Assembly: GCA_000310025.1 (NCBI GenBank)
Contig: FN649734.1
Coordinates: 585,862 to 649,861, forward strand
Origin: Ectocarpus siliculosus
Taxonomy: Eukaryota; Sar; Phaeophyceae; Ectocarpales; Ectocarpaceae
Direction of reading: 5' to 3'
DNA: 64,000 bases
Below, piece after piece: positions 25,257 to 35,827 of this stretch (its first letter is position 1; the number at the start of each line of letters is the position of its first letter). The translations under genes and the position numbers were made by a program. Under the pieces are notes generated by a model. That model worked only from the letters and a program-made list of their open reading frames with translations, made no database searches and had not been told where the DNA came from.

Positions 25257-28200
25257 ATGGCGGAATCGAGCATGGTGTCGGCAGCAGGAGATGGAGGAAG
25301 GGGAGAGGGACTGGACCGATCAGTGAGGTTCCGGCCCTGCATCGATCTCCACGAGGGCAAGGTTCGTGAAAGGACACCCACCGGGTTGCAACATTGCGCA
25401 CGCTCAACCCGCATTGACTGACGTCTGCTGTGTGAAGCGTTATCTTCGCCCACTCGACAATACTGATGGTATCCCGACGGTTTGAGAGTTTGAGCCACTG
25501 AAAAGAAGCTCCTCCCCTACCTTGTACCACACAGAACAGGCTGGATCGAATTGTTACTATCTACCGTAGTCCCGTTTTCAAATCTCTCTGCGATCAAACA
25601 AGTTGTACGACCAGAGCAGCAGCAGCAGTGCCACCCAACCAATTTTCAATCCCAATGGTCTGGTTGTTCTTGGTGGATACCCAACGACGCGTGTGATCTC
25701 TAAGTAGCAGCTGCTTGTCAGTGGATTTTGTCGGGAAGTTTTGCTCACCTGCTGGGGTAGGATGGTCTATCATCTATCATTCTCTAGAGGATGGTGTACA
25801 AATCGCTTTGTGACTCCACGTGTTGACGGACTGGCATCTGTGATGCTACTCTGTAGCTCTACAGCCGTAGAAGGGACACACATTGAATCCACCAATGATG
25901 GCTCTTTTGGCCCAGCAGGAAAAGGCGGTGCAGGCAGCTGCTGGCAGGACTAATGGGTTATTGTCGTTTGGAACTTATTTTCATCGACACGACGTTTTTG
26001 TTCAACTACTTGACGTAATGGAGACGCCCGCCGTGTGCTTTGATGGGCATGCAAACACAGTCCGCAAGACCCACACTGCCGCTCTACCCCCACACGTGCA
26101 GCATTAAACTCGCAATGTTGTTGCCAACCACTTCCGAGACGTTGGGAACCCAACGCTGGATCCTCTCTGTGCACGCACATGCCCGATAAGAGTCTTTCGT
26201 CTGGAGACTGTCTCCTGCACCACACCCCCCTTCGTGCTATCTGCTACAAGTACGGTGAAATCCGATGGCACCCCCTACCCTGCGAACGCCTCAGGTGAAG
26301 CAGATTGTAGGATCAACTCTGTCGGCAACAGGGGAGAGAACGTCGACGCTTGAAACCAACTACGAGACCACCAAGAGCTCGGCCGATTTCGCCAAGTAAG
26401 CGTTTGGTTGTTGACTTCGCTCTGCGCGGTGTGTTTGGCTTTGTTCGGGTCGTCGTGAGGCGTAAGATGTGTGGTACTGTACCATCCGGGAGCCTGGCGG
26501 CGATTCCTCACCAGCTCGTCAAAACGATATATTTTGGAGGTCAGGGTGAAGACCCCGATGTCCTTGTGCGGGGCGTTCCTTTTTGGCTCCTGGTCCATCA
26601 TACTGATGAGTACACCGTTAACTGTCATAATATGGTTTCTTTCCTTCTCTCTTCATCGCCGTGCCAGGATGTACGAGCGAGATGGCCTCCGAGGGGGGCA
26701 CGTGATCATGCTCGGCGGAGGGTGTGAGGAAGCAGCACTGGCGGCAATAAAGTAGGTTTGTTAACGGCGACCCTCTCACACAAATCCTGCTTGTTGCTCG
26801 TGTGCAGGTTTGCACTTACCCCCACCACCTGCAATCGTGTAGACCCATCGTCGAACACGCCTGCTCTTGTCGTTGCTGACGCTGACCCGCTGTTCTTTTC
26901 ACCTCTCGAAATCGCACATTGCGCCTTTGTATCCCGTCCTTTTCAAATATATCGTCCACCTGTATTCGGCCGTGTTTTGTTTCCATGTATGTAAGAAGCC
27001 ACGTTTTGCCAGCCGATGGGACGGAAAGAGTAGTATTTCCAACCGTTGGTCGCAAGTGGGCAAATTTTTCGGGCCAAGCAGAAACCTACCACCACAACAG
27101 TCAGCACAAGGTCTAGTCGGTGCTCCTTAACTCCTTGCTCTTTACGAGGTGCTCCCCGAGATATGTGTGTCCAATCTGGAGCTGAGTCCCTCGCTTTTGT
27201 GGTCAACACATGCTATAATAGACGCAGTAGAGACGGGTCATGTACAATCGTCAGCGGGAAGCCCCCACCGCCTTGCTGGTGTACGCGATGCGACGAGCGA
27301 ACCAACCAAGAACCTGAGCTGAACCCCGCGCGTTATCGAAGGTCGCGGTAGCGATTGGATATAATAGTTTTAGGACGGAGCGAAGTTCCAACTGCTGCCA
27401 TTGTCCGATCAACTCGTTGGCAAAAGTCTAAGCCGTTGTCACTACTAATACTTGTAGTCGGAACCTCGCTCCCTCGACTCTGTGTATTGTCGTCCACGGA
27501 CGAAACACAGGGCGTTTCCTGGTGGCTTGCACGTCGGTGGGGGCGTTAACCCTTCTAACGCCATGAAATATCTCGATGCTGGTGCTAGCCACGTGATCGT
27601 CACGAGCTACGTCTTCAAGGTTCGATCCATTGCTTAAGATTGATGGTGTTGGTGAATGGCTCTCGCCGTTGGAAATATTCGAAAGATTAGCGTTTTGCTG
27701 CTGTCCTTCTCTGTTTTTTGTTTTCGCCTGGTGTTGGGGGTTACACGTTTTGGCAAAGTCACAGCACTGCTGATCTCATAGCCCACTTTTCTTTCACGAA
27801 CGAGGCAGAGTGTCTACCTGAATTGTTTCGGTTGATGCTTTGACCCGTTTGCTCGTGCTGATATACGGCCTTGAGCTTGTTTTTCGGGACCGATGATACC
27901 GTACAAGTGTGTCAAGCCCTCTCTATTCTTGTTTGGATTTTCCTCCGCTTTGACTCTCGAGAGCACTGATGTTCCTCGTTGCTCATGCGACGGTGTCTGC
28001 TTGCATACTTCGCGTCCGGTTTCTGGTCCTCTTGAACCGAAACAAGGACGGGGAAATCGACTGGGAGAGACTGGAAGAGCTCCGAACAGCCGTAGGAAAA
28101 GATAGGTGAGCCGCCCAAAACGGGCTTAGCCGCTTCTATTGGTTCCTGCAACTATTCGTTCCTGCAACTATTCTTGTTTTGTTTACATGTGTGGATGCCG

Positions 28201-29703
28201 TCCGTGGGTTGTGCCAGACTCAGACGCGTACAGTGCCCTTGGTTTGAATCAAGCCTTGTTGCTGCACTATTTAGCGTCAACTTCTACTAAAGTGGCGCTT
28301 AAGCAATTTTGTCGCATGTCGGCTGACATCGCAACATCCAACAGATGCCGCGTATCAAACCGGTGACGTGTTCGTTTGCATCGTCAACCCCTTGAGCGTT
28401 TGTCCTCCGGGAAACGTTTGCACGGCTCGAACTTACAGCTTTTCCTGCGTCTTAATTTCAGGCTAGTGCTTGACCTCAGCTGCCGAAGACGTCCCGGGGG
28501 TCTGGAGCGGGGAGACTTTTTGGTGGTGACCAACAAGTGGCAAAAGTTCACCCGCTTCGCCGTCACGCGGGAAAACCTCGAGCGGTTAGCGGGCTACTGC
28601 GACGAGTTCTTGGTGCATGGGGTCGACGCAGAGGTATTAGTCACCGTTGGTACTGCTCTTGTTCTCGCTAGACCTTTCGCTTCTCTTTTTTTCGTGTTGG
28701 ATTATCGCTTGTTGTTCCGTGACTGTCTCTTCTACCGCCCTGGCATGAATCCATTATCTTGTATCAGCGCAACGTAAGACATGCTGCAGGCATCCTCCCC
28801 AGGTGGGCTTGTTCTTGGTGTTGAAAAGTTGTTTCACCTTTGTTTTTTTGTTTATCTCCTCGATGCATGACAGGGCAAGATGTGTGGCGTGCTGGAAGAC
28901 TTGGTATCTTTGCTCGGCGACTTCAGCCCAAGATTGGTCACCTACGCTGGAGGGGCTAGTTCTCTGACGGACCTCGATCGGGTGAGACATATTTATGGAG
29001 CCTTTTCCGCTGTTGGTTATGTCCGTTGTTCCAAATTTTGGGGTGTCACCCCCACCTCCCGCCTTCGACGCCCGCACTGATGTTCAAGTAGCCGGTAGTA
29101 GCAACTTGCCGTCATTTTGTATCACGTGCCCCATCTGTGGACGACGACCCATTTAATCGCCTTTTTTTTGTCAAAGATCGCTTTCTTCCAGCGAAACACG
29201 TAGCGGTAGGTGCAGTATGAGCCTTGAACCGCCAAGGCCCAGCCTGTGAGTTCACAGCTGCAGGTTGAAACTCGACCTATTTTTCTCGTCTACTTTTTCC
29301 CAGCGTAGTGTGATTTCTCCCTTGGAGATCGCGTGCTGGAGATGCCCGGTAAATTTTTCCCACCCGCACAAGCGCTTTTCCGCTTGTTTCCGTACGAACG
29401 GCGATGGTTTTATGGTCGCGTGGGATAACGTGTGTTGTGTGTGCATCACGAATGAAATCATGGAGCTTCCGTCCCAATGAAATGTTGGTCGTTCGGTTCG
29501 GGATTGCCGAAAGCATTGTCAAAATGCCCTAGTTGATCGTTGTCGCTGTCTGCTTTCGTCAGGTGCGGGAGCTTGGGCGTGGTCGGGTAGATCTAACCAT
29601 AGGCAGCGCTCTGGATATCTTCGGGGGCGACCTTCGTTACGATGACGTCGTACTTTGGCAAAGACAGCAAGAAGCAAGGAAGCCAGTAACCAGCGGCGAG
29701 TAG
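25257..29703 (+). CDS. HIS6: ProFAR isomerase HIS6 (HisA-type), eight exons, complete
   Basis: This enzyme opens the sugar ring of ProFAR to give PRFAR, the fourth step of histidine synthesis, using a TIM barrel. Exons: 25257-25361, 26295-26395, 26668-26751, 27511-27619, 28047-28105, 28462-28633, 28874-28981 and 29563-29703, all GT-AG and in phase, giving 292 residues. Family signatures run in order: [12 protein letters not shown] with catalytic Asp30, [57 protein letters not shown] with the second catalytic Asp157, [30 protein letters not shown] and [12 protein letters not shown]. It is of the eukaryotic HIS6 type rather than bacterial HisA. Yeast protein is about 260 residues; here the extra length is mainly a glycine-rich 22-residue N-terminus and a short tail. 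No clear plastid transit peptide is visible, unless an upstream exon was missed. The donors after exons 1 and 4 (GTTCG) are weak but force the only reading that keeps the conserved protein. Confidence 0.95.
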
Positions 29704-30059
29704 CAAAGTGTCGAATTTGAAAGATGTGGTCGGCCATGGCTAAGGTCGTTGCGTTCGATCGCAGTTTGCTGTCGTTTTGCAGCATAGCATGCGATGGCAG
29801 CCGTAGTGAGTGACACTGAGAGTGCGAGCAAGCTTCAATCGTCCTGTTCAAGCTTCGGTGGCCGCTGCGTGATTGAGTTGGCTTTTGGCTGAGAGCTGTA
29901 CAAGGGCAGCGCGAGAGCCTGGGTGGCATTTGGAAGTACCAAGTTTGTGGATCGCACAGTTTTTGTCTTCCTCCCAAGCAAACCAAACACATGGCAGGTA
30001 TGGTATAATTGTCCACTACATTGAGACGCATTTATATTCGACAGCTACGGAGTATGTGC

Positions 30060-31545
30060 GAAGAGACTTGGTTGGCTTGGCCAAAACTTCCATCGTATCC
30101 GTCACATTCATCAATCCTGCTGCAACATACCCCACGTCATCACCGGGAAAGTCGGCGCCGTGTGAATTTGGTTCACGCGGCGAGCACGCCGACGCCACAC
30201 GCGCCTGGCATTCCACTATGACGCCCTTGGTCCAAGGCTATATACTTGTGTCTACGACCTTCGTGCTCTCATGGTGGCTTGAGTAGCGCGTCTTGTGTCC
30301 ATCAGTGAATCGTTGTGCTGTCACGTTCCCAACCCTGTTTCAACCAAGATACGGAGTAAAACGCCTGTGCTCTTGTGAAAACATGCATTGGATTGATGAC
30401 AGCATCACTCATTCGCGGGAATCGCCGACAACATGGATACATTCATTTGTGCCCCGGACTATCCACTCGACTACATAGCTCATGCCACTGGCTCCCTTCT
30501 TTGACCCCCAGTTCAAAATAATGGAACTCACGCCGGCAAGCAAAGACAGCCGCAACAAAACAGGTTTGATTTCGGCCTAGATTGCAGAGTCCGGAAGTGC
30601 TGTGGTTGGTGAACACTGCGTTTGTGCCACACTCACTCCCGTAGCAGGCCCGATCCCGAGCACAGAACACGGAGCAGTCTCGGGCTAGTAGTTAACTACG
30701 CTGAAGCCTCTCGTGAGTATGTGGGGATCTGCAATCCGCTCGAGAGGCCCTAAACGAAGGCCCTGACGAAACATGAATGAATACGACGGGGTTCCGGAGA
30801 TTCATTTTGAACCACTTGCAGGGTACCATGCAAAATGGATAAAAAACATTCGTCGTCCCTCACTTCGGACGACAGAGATTTCGCAGAGACCACACACGAC
30901 GAAGAAAAATATGCGCATTGCCGTGCTGATTCGTCGCGATTTGCTAACTTGTTTCGCCGCCTGCGTTCAAAATGGCCATGAGCTCCTTCGCCACCTGAGA
31001 TCAGAGAGCATCCCGCAGGTGTTCCTTCTTCCATGATCCTTCCTTTGCGGAGTCTGGGGGTCGGCCATGGCTGCTGATGTTTAAGAACGCAGACGATCGC
31101 ATGCGCGGAAGCAAGATGGACTTCGGTTTTGTCGATGGACTTTTTGTCCATCCAATGTTGCATGTGGGTTGTGAGTGAAATTCAGTAGATGGGCTGAACG
31201 CGCCCGGTTTGTTTCACTAGGTGCAGTACTGTAGTACCGATTCACTCTACTCGCAACATCCAAAATAATCTGAAGTGATGAGACCGTACCCTTTTCGGAA
31301 GAGTTCGTCGCCACCTCGAAAGTTGGCACCGTGTGAACATTGCTCACACGGCAAGCACGCCGACGCCACACATATCTGGCATTCCACTATGGCGCCCTTG
31401 CTCCAAGGATACGTTTTTACTACTTTCCGCGTCCTCATGGTGTCTGCTGGGGTAGTGAGTCTGGTGTCCGTACGGTGACGCTCCCACCCCTGTTTCACCC
31501 AAGATACGGAGTGAAAATCCTGTGATGCTGTGAAAGCAATAGGTT
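30060..31545. repeat. Two direct copies of a ~270-bp repeat
   Basis: Copies at about 30060-30380 and 31280-31545 share AAGTCGGCGCCGTGTGAA-like, AGCACGCCGACGCCACAC, CTGGCATTCCACTATG and AAGATACGGAGT blocks in the same order. Overall similarity is roughly 70-75 percent by eye. Each copy has a short hairpin around CCGTGTGAA/TTCACACGG-like sequence. No ORF is shared. Confidence 0.8.
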
Positions 31546-31839
31546 TGACTTCAAGCCCCGTGAAAAGAAGAAAAGCATGGCTCATATATTGTTGAGTGTG
31601 AGGAGCGTGATCGGTACCCGGTGTGCTGAGGGCGTTACTGAAAACGTCTTCGACAACGCTTCGGGTGGAATGTTAGGGCCCCACAGTCAATTTATCGGGG
31701 GGGGTCGAATGAGCAACAGATGGCCGATGAAGAGCGCAGCTTCGCACAAGGGTGCTGCTGGCTTTTTCGTCTAACTTTATCCGTTCGTGTTCATCGGCAT
31801 CGCTACTGAGACTCTACGGCATGGTATAGGCTAGGGGAC

Positions 31840-32100
31840 GACAAAGGTGTTGAAACGCAATCGTCTGGACGTTACCTGTTCGAATTGTGAACGTCGCGAC
31901 GGTTTCAAATGTCTAGTTTGTGGCAGCGTCAACATGACAGGTGCGAGGGCGTGAGCACGATAACCCTTTTTCAAGAAGTAGCCATCAGACGGAAGTTCGT
32001 GACCCGGATTTGTGCGAGCGTTCGTGAAGGATCTCGTCACCGTGGGAGAGCTGAAATGGCTTGCGGAGTTGGGCAATTCCACGGACAAGAAAGTCTTCCT
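31840..32100 (+). other. Possible exons: C4 zinc-ribbon and helical segment
   Basis: A segment at about 31847-31950 reads KVLKRNRLDVTCSNCERR then DGFKCLVCGSVNMTG. The two CxxC pairs spaced for one zinc site are followed by a GT. A second protein-like segment at about 32000-32097 reads PGFVRAFVKDLVTVGELKWL then AELGNSTDKKVFLAM and also ends at GT. The spacing between them is too short for a normal intron with the sites I can see, so the model is incomplete. It could be part of a plus-strand gene or a transposon fragment. Confidence 0.35.
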
Positions 32101-32115
32101 CGCTATGGTTATAGT

Positions 32116-32150
32116 GTGTTGTTGTTGTTGTTGTTGCTGTTGTTGTTGTT
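32116..32150. repeat. (TTG)n microsatellite, slightly interrupted
   Basis: About eleven TTG units with one CTG interruption. This is the same motif, in the same orientation, as the right arm of the LINE-tail inverted repeat near 3975. Confidence 0.95.
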
Positions 32151-35100
32151 GATGACGATATTTTCACGTTCATTCCACAGCCCACACTCACCACTACCCA
32201 AGGTGACTACGATCAACCCTAACCCTGGCAGTGTACACAGGTCCTTTGACTGTTTTTGCGAGCTCATTCAACAGACCTAGGGAGACAGTGATCCCTGGCA
32301 GTGTACACAGGTCGGCTAGGACTCGTCAGAGTGGTTCAGGCTTCCCACATGGCTTGTGTTTGACGCTGAGTGCCTCCGTAAAGCAACACCCGGCCAGGGC
32401 TAGGTTCGGGAAGATTGGAGCAAGTCAAGGTTCCTTTTCCCAGAAGGGGGCATCTACTTTGAGATGAACGATGGTGCAGTAGTTGTGTTCTTTGCCGTGG
32501 CGATGGTTACCTTCATTGTTTATGTTGTATTTTTCCCACTGCTGCTTTGAAACAGTTTTTGTTGAACGTACGGCGGTACCCGCAAGTTCACAGGAGCAGT
32601 TGGCTAGTGGTGGGATGGACTATTGTAGAATATAGTCCTCCCGAGAAGCGACCGCCTGGCCTTGCATGCCTTTTCACGCCGAAACAGTGCCATGCTTGGA
32701 GACGACACATTGGCAAGGAGGAGAGATGCGGATCACTTGGGCCGCAAGAGGAAAATGTTGGGAATGCGGTTGTCCTGGCCAATGCCGGGTGACAACCTTT
32801 TCCTGACCATGAAGTTTGACGGTGTACCGTTTTCATAACCAACCATGTGGTGATGAGCAGGGTGGCGTGATCAACCCTCTTGCAAGAGGTCGAAGCCTGT
32901 CTCTCGCCACTACATACTCACTCCTCGCTTGGCTCCGATCGGGCTAATTGTGCAACGTCATTCTCTTGTGATTCTCTGTCCGACCTATTGGACTATTTTT
33001 TCATATTTGGCAGTGATAGGGTGGAACAAGATGACAGGTGCGACCTTCAAACGTGCGTGGCGCGCGCGGTTAAGGCGGAGTACATGCCGCTTCTCCTACT
33101 GATAGGGCGGGCGGCCAGTCTGCAAGGGAAGTCTTGTCGTTTTTTAAAGTGAAATAGCGCCGGAAGACGATAGATGTGGTCCGGGTGATGTCCTGTCTAC
33201 AGTACATTAGCAAGTTGATGTGTAAGAACAAGGGCAGGCAGTCGTATGCATCAACGGCATGTTCATGTCTATGCGTGTGAGAGGAAACAGTGCACCATCA
33301 TGCGTAGTTGCTGCCAACGAGAATAGGGCCCGGCGAGAAAGAGGCAGTTACTGCATGGCCAAGAACACAACCGGAAGGCCTCCGGATAAGGCAAGGCCCA
33401 CCTCTTCCACCTGACTCGGAAATCAAACAGAGGAACCTCGCGAACATCGACCGAAGAAAAACAATTTGCTTCTACATGTACATTCAATAGAGCAGACACG
33501 GGAGACAGCCAACTCTAAAACCAAGTCAAACAACGAAAATCAGGCGTGACTGGGGTAAAACAAAACGAGGCAAACTGGAGTCAAAATCGAATATCGGGCT
33601 GAGAATTCCGCTGACTGAAACTGAATGCCTATCGGGGTTCAGAATGTAAATTGTAATCATTGAAATTAACTGCAGCTTCCCAAGGTCTGCGTTTCATGCC
33701 TACTCGCTACCCAAGCGCGGAGTGAAACCTCGTTCTGCCGGGTACCGACCGTCGTATCTCGGTGCCGTAGCATCGTGCGCCCCACGCCACGCCACTTCGC
33801 TTGCCAACGGGGACCGAAATACCACATGTTTTTTAGACTAGACTCAAGAGAGAAAAGATGCCTACACATGTGGGCAACAGGTGTGGGGTGTCCTCGGCTG
33901 CTGCACGTCTTCTTTTGCCTCCTTGCATCAAGAGCCACCTCTATCCACATCCTCCCTCCTCGACCTCGTCTTCAATTAACATTATCAGTTGCTCGGACGA
34001 TGGGGGTCGCCTGGAGTTGGTTCCGAAAGTGACAAGAACCTTGAGGTGAATTGCCACTGCCGTTGAGGAGAAACAATACAATACAACTTGTCCCTTCTCC
34101 ACGCCGCGACGGAAAGGCAAGGAAAGAAAAAGAAGGCCCTCTTCGACTTCTGGTCTCAAGTGCCAAACAATGGGGCAACTCGAGTCACGTTGGGCAGCAC
34201 GACCGCATCTGAAATTGGGAGACGTGGGGAAACATTTAAGAACGGGCCCGGAGATGAACAACAGTCAAAATCCGTCAATATCGGGGCGAGGCTTCGCTCC
34301 TCTTATTTCGTCGGGCAACTGTCGAGCACAGGCTGTTGAATAGAGGTTGAGGTAGGATCCACCGCTGAGGTGTGTTTCTCAATGACCGATATTCACATTT
34401 TTCGTGAAAAAAATCTGAGCCTTTGGTTCTTACCAAAACATTAACATTTCCAAACTGTTCGCCCGTTCTGTGTACACCGTAAAAGTGCCGTGTCATGGCA
34501 TCGGGGTGCGATAGTTTTATTACTCATTCCTATTGCACGCCGGTGCCGTAACACCGACACCGGTGCGAAAAACGCAACTAAATCGTTTCGTTCTGCATGT
34601 AGATCTCCAACGAACCCGCGGTGCGAGTAGACCGACGGGCGCGATACGGAAGAAACCATGGTGGCCATTTCTTCGCGCACACCTCGACGCTGCGACATGC
34701 ATGTACATGCACGCAAAGACATGGCGCCCCAATCGATACCTACCGGAGAGTACCTGTACAATGCGAAAGCACGCAAATTTACGTCCTAAGCAGACATAAT
34801 ACCAATATAGAATCAACATCGTTGATATCGCACCGGGTGCGTTGACGCCGATGCCGGTGCGGATTTGCAACGAAAACATGCAGTTCTTGCATTTCCGCGC
34901 ACCCCGGTGCCATGACACCGATGGGTGTGAGATCAAAGATGCGAGGCATGACACACACTTTTACCGTACTCTACATACCAAACTGGGGAGAGCAATGCGA
35001 AACAAACACCCTCATGCAGCCAGAGGCACTGCCAAGCAACCATTTGTTACGCTGCTACTGCTGCTCCAGCTGCGCAGCCGGGGGAGACAGAAACGTGGGC

Positions 35101-35827
35101 ATATCGACCTCGCCAAAGTCTCGGCGACGGTGGTGTAGAGGGATTCATTCGAGGAACGTCCCGCGATTGCGGTAAAAAGTTGAGTTGGGTTCGTCCCATG
35201 ACCCTATCTTTCGACCCAGCCCCCTCAAGCGCGTCCGTCGGAGCGCATCACGAAGCTTTGCCCTTACCTCCCGTCACCCAGCTTGGGTGGGGAAGGGACA
35301 GGGCGCCCTTGAGCGGCCCAGCCGCCTGTGACAATTGTCCCGGGACAACGGACGAAACGCGCAGCCGGAAACGGTGAGTTTCGTGCAGCCGCGAAACGCA
35401 GCGGCGGTGGGAGGACGAGGACAGCGCATTGCCAACACGTGGACGCGGGAAGCATTAGGGGGAAGCACATGCTTCCGCAATATCCGACCATATCCAGCCA
35501 GGGAAGTATGGATGAGGTCGTGGCCACCGGGTACAAGACAAAACTGTCGGCGCTCTTCATGCAGCGGCAAAAAACAAGACACTACTGAACGAACCATCGG
35601 GCAACAGCAGAGGGCACCGCGAAATAAAAAAAAGGAGGGGTGTCGTAGGCAAATCGCTAAACGAAGCCAGCACGATGAGCCAAACATGACACGAAACAAC
35701 AAATTTCCGCGGGGAGACATGTTCGACGTGATTATCGAGAGACAGGGACGAAGGCCGCGAAACGGGCGGGGGGAAAACAGCAACATGCCATAGCCCCGAA
35801 GCCAACGACGGCTACAGTACAACTCAC

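Larger units (their letters stand above)
29704..35827. other. Repeat-bearing intergenic region with possible stray exons
   Basis: Downstream of HIS6 there is no complete gene I can defend. Contents are two ~250-bp diverged direct repeats (30060-30380 and 31280-31545), possible zinc-finger exons at 31840-32100, a (TTG)n run at 32116-32150, a 21-bp motif present twice at 32223-32313, and short palindromic GC-rich motifs at 34495-34935. The last exon of the minus-strand transporter should lie between about 35260 and 35827. Confidence 0.5.

Noticed and set aside
24601..25421. ORFs with long serine/leucine or arginine/glutamate repeats
   Set aside because: They are translations of the (GA)n microsatellite and have no protein-like flanks.
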